Positions 54,303 to 61,951 of a stretch of DNA of 61,951 nt are shown here, in pieces. Source of the DNA: Roseiarcus sp035656495. Lineage in GTDB: Bacteria; Pseudomonadota; Alphaproteobacteria; Rhizobiales; Beijerinckiaceae. The position numbers were made by a program, and so were the translations under genes. The notes beneath the pieces are model-generated. The model was not told the origin of the DNA and did no database searches. It was given only the letters and a program-made list of their open reading frames with translations. The stretch is from NCBI GenBank assembly GCA_035656495.1, contig DASRSL010000115.1, positions 1 to 61,951 on the forward strand, written 5' to 3'. Numbering within the stretch: position 1 is the first letter of the stretch; the number at the start of each line of letters is the position of its first letter.

Positions 54303-54380
54303 CGATCGCATTTTGAAGCGGGACTTGCAGGCCGCCTGCGGCAGGGCTAGTTAGACCGCGCTTTGGAGGGACGCCCGGCG

Positions 54381-55088
54381 ATGAATAAGGTCTACTCCAC
54401 CGCGGACGAGGCGCTTGCCGGCTGCGTCAAGGACGGCATGACGCTCATGGCCGGCGGCTTCGGGCTCTGCGGCGTCCCGGAGACGCTGATCGCGGCGGTG
54501 CGCAGGTCAGGCGCAAAGGACCTGACCGTCGTCTCCAACAACGCGGGCGTCGACGGGATCGGCCTCGGTATCCTGCTCGAGACCGGCCAGGTCAAGAAGA
54601 TGATCTCGAGCTATGTCGGCGAGAACAAAATCTTCGCCCAGCTCTATCTTTCAGGCAAGCTCGAGCTCGAATTCAACCCGCAGGGCACGCTGGCGGAACG
54701 CATTCGCGCCGGCGGCGCCGGGATCCCGGCCTTCTTCACCCGCACCGGCGTCGGCACGATGGTCGCCGAGGGCAAGGAGATCCGCGACTTCAACAACGAG
54801 CCCTATCTGATGGAGACCGGCCTCGTCGCCGACATTTCCCTCATCCACGCCTGGATGGGCGACACGGAAGGCAACCTCGTCTACCGAAAGACCGCGCGCA
54901 ATTTCAATCCGATGATGGCGACGGCAGGCAAGCTCACGATCGCCGAGGTCGAGCGCCTCGTTCAGCCCGGGGACATCGAAGCCGACCACATCGTCACGCC
55001 CGGCATCTTCGTTCACCGCGTCGTTCACGTGCCGAACGCCGAGAAGCGCATCGAGCAGCGCACCACGCGCAAACGGCCCGCCGCCTGA
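54381..55088 (+). CDS. scoA: Succinyl-CoA:3-ketoacid CoA-transferase subunit A
   Basis: A 235-residue alpha subunit. MAGGFGLCGVPETLIAAV is the glycine-rich CoA-binding segment (G-G-F-G-x-C-G-x-P), NNAGVDGIGLGILLETGQVK follows, and FNPQGTLAERIRAGGAGIPA is another signature. With subunit B it transfers CoA from succinyl-CoA to acetoacetate, giving entry of ketone bodies or polyhydroxybutyrate products into metabolism. ATG 54381 has a GGAGGGACG ribosome site. The scoB start is 17 bases downstream. Confidence 0.94.
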   Translation: MNKVYSTADEALAGCVKDGMTLMAGGFGLCGVPETLIAAVRRSGAKDLTVVSNNAGVDGIGLGILLETGQVKKMISSYVGENKIFAQLYLSGKLELEFNPQGTLAERIRAGGAGIPAFFTRTGVGTMVAEGKEIRDFNNEPYLMETGLVADISLIHAWMGDTEGNLVYRKTARNFNPMMATAGKLTIAEVERLVQPGDIEADHIVTPGIFVHRVVHVPNAEKRIEQRTTRKRPAA

Positions 55089-55105
55089 ATTCAAGGAGAG
55101 GCATA

Positions 55106-55750
55106 ATGCCCTGGAACCGCGACCAAATGGCGGCCCGCGCCGCCAGGGAGCTCATGGACGGCTTCTACGTCAATCTCGGCATCGGCATTCCGACCCTGGT
55201 GTCGAACTACATCCCCAAGGGCGTTCACGTTCAGCTGCAGAGCGAGAACGGCATGCTCGGCATGGGGCCGTTTCCTTACGAGGGCGAGGAGGACCCGGAT
55301 CTGATCAACGCCGGCAAGCAGACCGTCACGCAGCTGCCGACGACAAGCTTCTTTTCGAGCGCCGATTCCTTCGCAATGATTCGCGGCGGCCACATCGACC
55401 TCGCCATCCTGGGCGCGATGCAGGTCTCGGAGACCGGCGATCTCGCCAACTGGATGATCCCCGGCAAGATGGTCAAGGGCATGGGCGGCGCGATGGATCT
55501 CGTCGCCGGCGTCAAGCGCATCGTCGTGGCGATGGAGCATGCGGCCAAGGACGGGCCGAAGCTCCTGCATCACTGCACCTTGCCGCTGACTGGCGCGAAG
55601 GTCGTCGACCTCGTCATCACCGACCTCGGCGTCTTCACCATCGACAAGCACGGCTATCGCGGCATGGCTCTGGTCGAAACAGCCCCCGGCGTCACGCTCG
55701 ACGAAATCGCCGCCAAGACCGAAGCGAGCTATCGGGTGGCGCTGAACTGA
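55106..55750 (+). CDS. scoB: Succinyl-CoA:3-ketoacid CoA-transferase subunit B
   Basis: A 214-residue beta subunit. LQSENGMLGMGPFPYEGEED holds the catalytic glutamate (S-E-N-G) that forms the CoA thioester. YVNLGIGIPTLVSNYIPKGV is at the N-terminus and GAMDLVAGVKRIVVAMEHAA further on, both standard. A GGAGAGGC ribosome site precedes the ATG. It forms a two-gene unit with scoA. Confidence 0.95.
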   Translation: MPWNRDQMAARAARELMDGFYVNLGIGIPTLVSNYIPKGVHVQLQSENGMLGMGPFPYEGEEDPDLINAGKQTVTQLPTTSFFSSADSFAMIRGGHIDLAILGAMQVSETGDLANWMIPGKMVKGMGGAMDLVAGVKRIVVAMEHAAKDGPKLLHHCTLPLTGAKVVDLVITDLGVFTIDKHGYRGMALVETAPGVTLDEIAAKTEASYRVALN

Positions 55751-55851
55751 CGCGCGAGCCCCGCCGCCGATCGCTCTCTAACGCCGCGGGTGTTTGGGGG
55801 ACCAGCGACCGGCAAGGCGATCGAGGATCTCTGCCGCTCGGCGCCCGTCTG

Positions 55852-55955
55852 TACCCAAGCCCAACCAAAGCCAATCCAAACCAATCCCAGGCCAGACCAA
55901 GGAATCGAGCTTGGGTTCTCTTGGATTCTTTTGGATTCCTTCGTCCGATTGGATA
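55852..55955. repeat. CCAA/TTGG heptamer-like degenerate repeats in inverted arrangement
   Basis: The plus strand first carries repeated CCAA-type units (CCAAGCCCAACCAAAGCCAA, then TCCAAACCAATCCCAGGCCA, 55854-55898), then repeated TTGGATT units (55919-55955). The two halves are largely complementary (AATCCAA with TTGGATT), so a long imperfect hairpin is possible. It lies in the 535-base gap between convergent scoB and the ABC binding-protein gene, which otherwise holds no gene and is AT-richer from 55905 to 56220. Confidence 0.5.
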
Positions 55956-56228
55956 CTTTTCAATGGGTTATGAGCAATCCAATCAAAAAATTCAGCTGGC
56001 ATCGTTGCCTGCTTCTGCGCCCATGGGTTCGTGATCAAACTTTTCACCCAGCGCTTTGTTCTCCGGCCCGCCGACTGAGAAGACACTATGGCACGGAATC
56101 CAGCTTATGTACACTGTTTGTTCAGCTCCCTGTCAACAGCACGGGGTGTCGCCAAATCCGGCCGTCGAACGAACAATTAATAATTGAAGCTGAAACAGGC
56201 GTCGCTGGATAAACACTACCATATGTAC

Positions 56229-56285
56229 AAAAAGCTCGCGAGGCCCGGACGGCGAAACTGCCGCCGATTGACCTCGCGCGCGAGC
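56229..56285 (-). terminator. Intrinsic terminator after the ABC binding-protein gene
   Basis: Read on the minus strand the arms around GCTCGCG and CGCGAGC, with inner pairing CGCGAGG/CCTCGCG and a smaller CGGCG/CGCCG hairpin, are followed by TTTTTG. The structure begins two bases after the stop codon. Confidence 0.65.
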
Positions 56286-56286
56286 G

Positions 56287-57495
56287 CTACTTCTTGACCA
56301 GCGGGCAGTCCGAATCGGCGAGCTTGCCGAAGGCCTCGTCGCCCTTCATCGTCTTGATGATCTTGTAATAGTCCCACGGGCCCTTCGATTCCGACGGCTT
56401 CTTCACTTCCGCGATGTACATGTCGTGCTCGAGCAGTCCGTCGGGGCGGATGGTGGCGTTCTGGACGAAGGCGTCGTTGATCTTCATCTTGTGGAGCTCG
56501 TCCATCACCTTCTCGGTGTCGGTCGTGCCGGCGGCTTTGACGGCGTTGAGATAGGTGAGCGTCGCAGAATAAATGGCGGCCTGCGGGAAGGTCGGCTGGC
56601 GCTTCACTTTTTCATAGAATCTCTTGCCGAAGGCGCGGGTGCGGTCGTCGAGATCCCAGTACCAGGCGGTGGTCAACACGAGGCCCTGGGCGATGTCGAG
56701 GCCCATGGCATGGACGTCCGAAATGAACACCAGCAGGGCCGCCGGCCGCATCGTCTTGGTGAGTCCGAATTCGGACGCCGCCTTCATGGAGTTGGACGTG
56801 TCCGTGCCGGCGTTGGCGAGGCCGAGCACCTGGGCGCCGGAGCCCTGCGCCTGCAGGAGATAGGAGGAGAAGTCCGAGGTGCCGAGCGGCACGCGCACGT
56901 CGCCGACGACCGAGCCGCCGCCCTCCTTCACGACTTTGGCCGCGCCGTTTTCCAGCTGCGTGCCGAAGGCGTAGTCCGCGGTAAGGAAGAACCAGCTCTT
57001 GCCGCCCTGTTCGAGGATCGTCTTGCCCGTGCCGTTGGCGAGCGCGGTGGTGTCGTAGCCGTAATGGATCGAGTAGGGCGTGCAGTCCTTGCCGGTCAGC
57101 GACGCCGCCGCCGCGGCGATGGCGATGAAGGGGATTTTCTTTTCCTTGTTGGCGGAGGCGAGCGCGAGGCTGACGCCGGAGTTGGATCCGCCGAGCAGCA
57201 GGGTCAGCCCGTCCCTGTCGGCCCATTCACGGAACTTCGACACGGCGATGTCGGGCTTGTTCTGGTGATCGGCTGTGAGAACCTCGATCGGCTGGCCGAG
57301 GGCCTTGCCGCCGAAATCGTCGATCGCCATCTTGATCGCCTGGACGCCTCCCGCGCCGATGATGTCGGCATACGGGCCCGACATGTCGTCGATGTCGCCG
57401 ATGACGAGCTTGTTCGAGGCGGCCTCGGCAGGTCCGAAAGCCATGAGCGCGCCGAGCGCGCCGGCGCACATCAAGGCGCGGTTCATCCGTTTCAT
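56287..57495 (-). CDS. Branched-chain-type ABC transporter substrate-binding protein
   Basis: A 402-residue type I periplasmic binding protein. The signal peptide MKRMNRALMCAGALGALMAF is cleaved after AEA. Mature start SNKLVIGDIDDMSGPYADII, then GQPIEVLTADHQNKPDIAVS, TADYAFGTQLENGAAKVV and FPQAAIYSATLTYLNAVKAA match the LivK/amide-urea-type family. No permease or ATPase is adjacent, so it is an orphan binding protein. Ligand unknown (aromatic acids, amides or amino acids in relatives). Confidence 0.9.
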   Translation of the reverse strand: MKRMNRALMCAGALGALMAFGPAEAASNKLVIGDIDDMSGPYADIIGAGGVQAIKMAIDDFGGKALGQPIEVLTADHQNKPDIAVSKFREWADRDGLTLLLGGSNSGVSLALASANKEKKIPFIAIAAAAASLTGKDCTPYSIHYGYDTTALANGTGKTILEQGGKSWFFLTADYAFGTQLENGAAKVVKEGGGSVVGDVRVPLGTSDFSSYLLQAQGSGAQVLGLANAGTDTSNSMKAASEFGLTKTMRPAALLVFISDVHAMGLDIAQGLVLTTAWYWDLDDRTRAFGKRFYEKVKRQPTFPQAAIYSATLTYLNAVKAAGTTDTEKVMDELHKMKINDAFVQNATIRPDGLLEHDMYIAEVKKPSESKGPWDYYKIIKTMKGDEAFGKLADSDCPLVKK

Positions 57496-57606
57496 GGGTT
57501 TGTCCTCCCTTTGCGGCGTCATAAGCGACGGGCGAGACCCGGCCCGCTCCTGAATATTGCGTGCTGCTGCCCGGCAAGGCAAGCCGCGAGGGCTCTATTT
57601 ACGCGA

Positions 57607-57636
57607 TTGGTGCTCGAAAGGCCGACGTCTTATAAA
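57607..57636 (+). promoter_or_regulatory. Promoter of nth
   Basis: TTGGTG (57607-57612) and TATAAA (57631-57636) with an 18-base spacer. The -10 box ends six bases before ATG 57643, so this transcript is also predicted to be leaderless or nearly so. Confidence 0.45.
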
Positions 57637-57642
57637 GACGCC

Positions 57643-58305
57643 ATGGCTCGAATCATGTCCCGGCAGAAGAGACAGGCGCTCGCCGAGGCCGTGTTCGAGC
57701 GGCTGGCCGCGGCCAACGCCGAACCGCGCGGAGAGCTCGAATACATCAATCCGTTCACCCTTCTGGTGGCGGTGGTGCTGTCGGCGCAGGCGACCGACGC
57801 TGGCGTCAACAAGGCGACGAAACCGCTCTTTGCGGTCGCGGACACGCCGAAAAAAATGCTCGCTCTCGGCGAGGAGAGGCTCGCCGAGCGGATCAAGACG
57901 ATCGGGCTTTATCGCGCCAAGGCGCGGCACATCATCGCGCTGTCGCGAACGATCGTGGACGATTACGGAGGGCAGACGCCGAAAGACCGGGCCTCCCTCG
58001 AGTCGCTCCCCGGCGTCGGCCGGAAGACGGCGAACGTCGTCTTGAACACGGCGTTCGGCGCGCTGACCATCGCGGTGGACACGCACGTGTTTCGCGTCGC
58101 CAATCGGCTCGGCGTCGCACCGGGAAAGACGCCTCGCGAGGTCGAGGACGAGCTCATGCGAGTCATCCCCGAGCGCTTCCTGCGCCATGCGCACCACTGG
58201 CTCATTCTGCACGGGCGCTACATCTGCAGGGCGCGAGCGCCGCTCTGCGGCGCGTGCCTGCTCAATGACCTCTGCCTCTACGAAGACAAGACGCCGGCGG
58301 CATGA
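57643..58305 (+). CDS. nth: Endonuclease III (DNA glycosylase/AP lyase)
   Basis: A 220-residue HhH-GPD enzyme. The helix-hairpin-helix is LPGVGRKTANVVLNTAF with the catalytic lysine in G-R-K-T-A; the catalytic aspartate is in VDTHVFRVANRL. The C-terminal C-x6-C-x2-C-x5-C cluster motif (CRARAPLCGACLLNDLC) binds a 4Fe-4S cluster, supplied by the suf system. It removes oxidised pyrimidines. It runs 12 bases before the amine-oxidase gene. Confidence 0.96.
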   Translation: MARIMSRQKRQALAEAVFERLAAANAEPRGELEYINPFTLLVAVVLSAQATDAGVNKATKPLFAVADTPKKMLALGEERLAERIKTIGLYRAKARHIIALSRTIVDDYGGQTPKDRASLESLPGVGRKTANVVLNTAFGALTIAVDTHVFRVANRLGVAPGKTPREVEDELMRVIPERFLRHAHHWLILHGRYICRARAPLCGACLLNDLCLYEDKTPAA

Positions 58306-58317
58306 ATCGAGCCCTCC

Positions 58318-59571
58318 ATGAGCACAGACTTCGACGTCGTGATCATTGGCGGGGGCGCCGCTGGGATCGGCGCTGCGCGCGCCTTGGCGGCGAGCGGACG
58401 CTCGACGCTCATGCTGGAGGCGAGCGCGCGCCTCGGCGGACGCGCTTGGACGTTGGAGATCGCCGGTCAGCGCCTCGATCTCGGGTGCGGCTGGCTGCAC
58501 TCGGCTGATCGCAATTCCTGGGTGCGCGTCGCCGAAGAGGCAGGCGCCGCGATCGATCGCAGGCGCCCCGCGTGGGGCGTCCAGTACCGGAATGTCAACT
58601 TCTCGCCCGGCGAGCAGAGAGCAGCCCATGCCGCGTTCGACGCCTGGCTGGAGCGGCTGTCCGCCGCGCCGCCTCAGAGCGACTGCGCCGCCGACGCGCT
58701 TCCGCCGGGCAGCGAGTGGAACGGCTATCTCCAGGCGATCAGCGGCTTCATCAGCGGCGCCCTGCTCGAGCGCATTTCCGTCGCCGACTACCTCGCTTAT
58801 GACGACGCCGCGACAGGGTCGAACTGGCGCGCGCCGCAAGGGTACGGAGACTTGATCGTCGCCAGTCTGCCATTTCGGACCGTCCTGCGTCTCTCGACTC
58901 CGGTCGAGGCAATCGAGCTCGAGCCGCGAGGCCTCGCGCTCAAGACGCGTTTTGGGGCCGTTCATGCGCGGACCGCGATCCTGACCGTCTCGACTCACGT
59001 TCTCGCAAGCGGCGCCGTCAAGTTGCCGGACGCCCTCGACGCCTGGGGGGAAGCGGCAAGCTCCCTGCCGCTCGGCCGCAACGAGAAGCTGTTTTTGGAG
59101 GTGCTCGGGCAGAGCCCGTTCGCGCCGGAGACGCAAGTTCTCGGGAATCCGAGGGATGAGCGGACCGCCGCCTATTACATCCGGCCATTCGGACGAATGG
59201 TGATCGAGTGTTTCTTCGGCGGCGAGGGCGCGCAGATGATCGAGGAGAGCGGCCCGGCGGCCGGCTTCGAATACGCCATCGACCAGCTCGCGGCCCTGTT
59301 CGGGACCGAGGCTCGACGCAACCTGCGGCCGCTCGTCGCCTCCTGCTGGAGCCGCACGAGCGGCATCGGCGGGGGCTACAGCTATGCCCTGCCAGGCCGG
59401 GCAGCGGCGCGGCGTCGCCTCGCCTCCCCCTTCGAAGATCGATTGTTCTTCGCCGGAGAAGCCACCAACGCTCAGGACTTCTCCACCGCGCACGGCGCGC
59501 ATGACAGCGGCGTGCGGGCCGCCCGGGAGGCGCTCGCCGCGCTTCAATCCGGCGGCGGCAGTCCGGTTTAA
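58318..59571 (+). CDS. FAD-dependent amine oxidase / NAD(P)-binding Rossmann protein
   Basis: A 417-residue flavoprotein of the monoamine oxidase family. DVVIIGGGAAGIGAARALAA is the FAD-binding G-x-G-x-x-G; LGGRAWTLEIAGQRLDLGCG is the GG motif with R; the C-terminal FAD contact is LFFAGEATNAQDF then TAHGAHDSGVRAA. Substrate is unknown; bacterial relatives oxidise amines or act as protoporphyrinogen-oxidase-like enzymes. Probably co-transcribed with nth. Confidence 0.9.
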   Translation: MSTDFDVVIIGGGAAGIGAARALAASGRSTLMLEASARLGGRAWTLEIAGQRLDLGCGWLHSADRNSWVRVAEEAGAAIDRRRPAWGVQYRNVNFSPGEQRAAHAAFDAWLERLSAAPPQSDCAADALPPGSEWNGYLQAISGFISGALLERISVADYLAYDDAATGSNWRAPQGYGDLIVASLPFRTVLRLSTPVEAIELEPRGLALKTRFGAVHARTAILTVSTHVLASGAVKLPDALDAWGEAASSLPLGRNEKLFLEVLGQSPFAPETQVLGNPRDERTAAYYIRPFGRMVIECFFGGEGAQMIEESGPAAGFEYAIDQLAALFGTEARRNLRPLVASCWSRTSGIGGGYSYALPGRAAARRRLASPFEDRLFFAGEATNAQDFSTAHGAHDSGVRAAREALAALQSGGGSPV

Positions 59572-60053
59572 GGGCCGGCTTATCGACTTAGCTGCATCAA
59601 AACACAATGAACTCCAAGAACGCACAAAGCCCACAAGACTTCAATATCGTTCTACTCGAGCAGGGCGCCAACGGTACGATCCTGTTTTCTTCATTCGACC
59701 TTCGCGTCCTTTGTGCGGAATAGATATGACAGTGAAGCCGCGCTTCCGCCGTTTCATCTCCCGGGTCCATAACGCCGATGCAGACTTATAGTGAAAGGAT
59801 CAGTCTATTGCATTCGCTGGGTTGACCGGTCACACCCAAAAAAAGTTCGGGCCGGGGCAAATACGCCAGCCTCGTCCCGGAGCTTCCAGAGGGTCCGCAT
59901 CCGCTTCACGCGGAGGCCATTCGTCGGGTTTCCGTTCTGACGTTTTCATTTATAGAAGATCGGGCGGCGCGCGCATCGACGGAGATCAAAACGGGGCGCA
60001 GCGTTTGCCCGCTATTTGAACGCAGGGACGACGACCGAGCTTCGCGGATAATT
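59572..60053. other. Intergenic stretch and 5' exon of the group II intron
   Basis: About 480 bases. A 38-codon plus-strand frame (59607-59723, MNSKNAQSPQDFNIVLLEQG) is possible but unsupported. On the minus strand an open frame ending at 59906 runs into the intron site. The last six bases before the intron (ATAATT) are the IBS1 pairing element. Confidence 0.4.
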
Positions 60054-61938
60054 GTGCGCCACGACGGCGCGAAGAGGAGGCTCCGATGTAACAAAGCCGA
60101 CTCGAAGCAGCCTTGCTGCACAAGAGATGAGGGCTGGCCCCTCGGACCCGGATTGCAGGATCAGGGTCCAAACCACCGCAAGCTGCGCCGGCACAACGGC
60201 CGGGGTAGTGAGCGTTGCGGAAAAGGCGAGGAAAACTCGTCAGGTGTGCGCTGGTAAGACGAACGCGAGTGAACCGTTGATGACGTGTCGAAAGCGTTGG
60301 AACGTCGCCGAAACCAGGCTCCAGTTGTTGGCCTGGGACGAAGCTCGGAGGGAGCCTGTCGACTGGCCGAGCGGCGACCGGCATGAAGACGGCGTGAGAC
60401 CAGCGAGAGGCTCTTGTGCGGAACGTGGGAACCTGTCGCCTCGATGCCAAGGGAGATCGCCAAGCGGAAGACCCGTGAGGCGCCGAGTACCGATGCGGGG
60501 CACAGGGACGGACGGGTCCGCAGTAGCGATGAAGCCTGGTAATGCGGGCGGAGCGAAGGGACCCGACTCTCCGGCTGAGGATGTTGGCCAACCCGAGAGG
60601 GGAGGAGCCGGTGTCTGAGGCAAAGCCTTACAACATTCCGAAGCAACTCGTCTGGGATGCTTACCAGCGGGTGAAGGCGAACCGCGGCGCTGCGGGCGTG
60701 GACGGCGTGTCCCTGGCGGCATTCGAACAGAACCTGAAGGGCAACCTGTATAAGGTCTGGAATCGGATGTCGTCGGGTTCGTACCATCCGCCACCCGTGC
60801 GGCTCGTCGAGATACCGAAGGACAACGGCGGCACGCGCCCTCTCGGCATTCCGACCATTGCCGACCGCGTGGCGCAGACAGTGGTCAAGATGATCGTGGA
60901 GCCGGGGGTGGAACCGCGGTTCCACCCCGACTCCTACGGCTATCGACCTGGCCGCTCTGCGCTTGACGCGGTGGGAATGGCGCGGAAACGATGCTGGGCC
61001 AGCGACTGGGTGATCGATCTGGACATCAGAGCCTTCTTTGATTCCATACCGCATGACCTGGTCGAGCGCGCCTTGGCGCTCCACACCGATCTTGGGTGGG
61101 TCCGCCTCTACGTTGGGCGGTGGCTTCGTGCTCCTGTCGAGCGTTCAGGCGGCACTCTCATGGAGCGGACGAAGGGGACCCCGCAAGGGGGCGTCGTCAG
61201 TCCGCTGCTGGCCAATCTCTTCTTGCACTACGCGGTCGACCTATGGATGCAGCGGAAGTATCCGGGCGTCCGGTTCGAACGTTACGCGGACGATGCAATC
61301 GTCCACTGCAGGAGTGAGGAGGAAGCACGATCGGTGTTGGAAGCCATCCGGGGTCGCCTTGCCGAATGCGGACTGGAGCTTCATCCTGAGAAGACCAGAG
61401 TCGTCTACTGCAAGGACAATGACCGGCGGGGGAAGCACGAGCACGTCAAGTTCGACTTCCTCGGCTACACCTTCCAACCTCGACGCGCGAAGAATCGCTG
61501 GGGGAAGTATTTCATCGGCTTCCTGCCGGCGATCAGCACCAAGGCCGCCAAGGCGATCCGGCAGACCATTCGCGACTGGCGAATGGCGTCCACCAGGAAT
61601 AACCAGCGCCTGGAGGATCTGGCTCGTCTCACCAACCCGGCGGTGCGGGGCTGGATGAACTACTACGGGCGCTATTATCGCTCGAAGTGCGTTCAGGTGC
61701 TCCGCCATCTCAACGAGGCTCTCGCTCAATGGGCGCGACGGAAGTTCAAGCGGTTCAAGCGCCGGGAACGCGCATCCATGCACTGGCTGGGGTGCATTGC
61801 GCGGCGGGACCCCAATCTGTTTGTCCTGTGGCAACTCGGCGTGCGACCGGAGGCTGGAGGGTAGGAGCCGGATGAGGCGAGAGTCTCACGTCCGGTTCTC
61901 TGAGGGCGGAGGGGTGAAACTCCCCTCCGCTACTCGAC
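60054..61938 (+). mobile_element. Group II intron (about 1.9 kb) with intron-encoded protein
   Basis: The 5' end GTGCGCC carries the GTGCG consensus, followed by a GCGCC/GGCGC hairpin. The EBS1 loop is seen in domain I: CCAGGC and GCCTGG (60314-60336) enclose an 11-base loop whose AGTTGT (60323-60328) pairs fully, with two G-U pairs, with ATAATT of the 5' exon (60048-60053). Domain V is exactly 34 bases (61865-61898) with the AGC triad near its start. Domain VI (61906-61930) has a 9-bp stem, a likely branch-point A at 61932 and 3' end AC at 61938. All parts look intact, so it may be mobile. Confidence 0.88.
60611..61864 (+). CDS. ltrA: Group II intron reverse transcriptase/maturase (LtrA-like, no endonuclease domain)
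   Basis: A 417-residue intron-encoded protein. RT blocks include KPYNIPKQLVWDAYQRVKAN, IPKDNGGTRPLGIPTIADRV, FHPDSYGYRPGRSALDAV, VIDLDIRAFFDSIPHDLVER, KGTPQGGVVSPLLANLFLHY and the catalytic RYADDAIVHC. Domain X/maturase follows (LTNPAVRGWMNYYGRYYRS; RRERASMHWLGCIARRDPNL). No C-terminal HNH endonuclease is present, as in RmInt1-type introns that use replication forks. GTG 60611 has an excellent GAGGGGAGGAG ribosome site; ATG 60542 is the alternative. Confidence 0.95.
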   Translation: MSEAKPYNIPKQLVWDAYQRVKANRGAAGVDGVSLAAFEQNLKGNLYKVWNRMSSGSYHPPPVRLVEIPKDNGGTRPLGIPTIADRVAQTVVKMIVEPGVEPRFHPDSYGYRPGRSALDAVGMARKRCWASDWVIDLDIRAFFDSIPHDLVERALALHTDLGWVRLYVGRWLRAPVERSGGTLMERTKGTPQGGVVSPLLANLFLHYAVDLWMQRKYPGVRFERYADDAIVHCRSEEEARSVLEAIRGRLAECGLELHPEKTRVVYCKDNDRRGKHEHVKFDFLGYTFQPRRAKNRWGKYFIGFLPAISTKAAKAIRQTIRDWRMASTRNNQRLEDLARLTNPAVRGWMNYYGRYYRSKCVQVLRHLNEALAQWARRKFKRFKRRERASMHWLGCIARRDPNLFVLWQLGVRPEAGG

Positions 61939-61951
61939 TCGTCATCCTCAG

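Noticed and set aside
60244..60250. GTGTG/GTGCG at 60244-60250 as the 5' end of the group II intron
   Set aside because: The upstream 190 bases already look like domain I, and only the boundary at 60054 gives a full six-base EBS1-IBS1 match within an 11-base loop.

Overview
The window is about 62 kb of GC-rich DNA with short intergenic gaps. The gene content points to an alphaproteobacterium of the order Hyphomicrobiales (Rhizobiales): an AapQ-type amino-acid permease, a SufBCDS-SufT operon, HdaA, a split accB-accC locus, a rhizobial-type sorbitol/mannitol (smo/mtl) operon, and DUF1285, DUF2865, DUF4159 and DUF6111 proteins. Genus cannot be fixed from the sequence alone. Most of the window is housekeeping DNA. 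The left 5 kb and the right 2 kb look accessory.

Left end (1-5300): the N-terminal end of an amino-acid ABC permease runs off the left edge. It is followed by a frameshifted VOC protein and a small accessory island. The island holds a decayed serine recombinase, a 74-residue companion, a mazEF toxin-antitoxin pair with a palindromic operator, an HNH nuclease with homing-endonuclease-associated repeats, and an AbiEii-like nucleotidyltransferase overlapping a 75-residue partner.

Core block 1 (5400-22200): the suf operon for Fe-S assembly (sufB-C-D-S-T, minus strand), ppx and ppk1 (polyphosphate turnover), purN-purM (purine synthesis), then on the plus strand a coupled run of CDP-alcohol phosphatidyltransferase, VOC protein, PerM-type transporter and hdaA, followed by accB-accC (biotin carboxylase module). 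A gene-poor stretch (22.2-24.3 kb) carries a cold-shock protein, a small hypothetical gene and tRNA-Glu(CTC).

Core block 2 (24500-31800): a class I glutamine amidotransferase, xseA, a palindrome-rich repeat, a DUF2865 protein, gltX, a GT21-like glycosyltransferase and a BON-domain protein.

Polyol block (31800-44400, all minus except one broken gene): transcribed in the order FGGY-kinase/HAD fusion, SorC/DeoR-type regulator, a gap holding a decayed plus-strand HTH gene, smoE-F-G-K (ABC importer), mtlK, smoS and two further SDR dehydrogenases. Together they would import a hexitol, oxidise it to a ketose and phosphorylate the product.

Right part (44500-61951): cca, DUF6111, CoA-pyrophosphatase Nudix and DUF1285 (minus) face a plus-strand four-gene MoxR/DUF58/DUF4159/VWA-like membrane module. 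After it come the scoAB CoA-transferase, a branched-chain-type ABC binding protein, nth and an FAD amine oxidase. The right edge is a complete group II intron with an endonuclease-minus reverse transcriptase. Its boundaries can be read from 5' GTGCG, EBS1-IBS1 pairing, domain V and the domain VI branch-point A.
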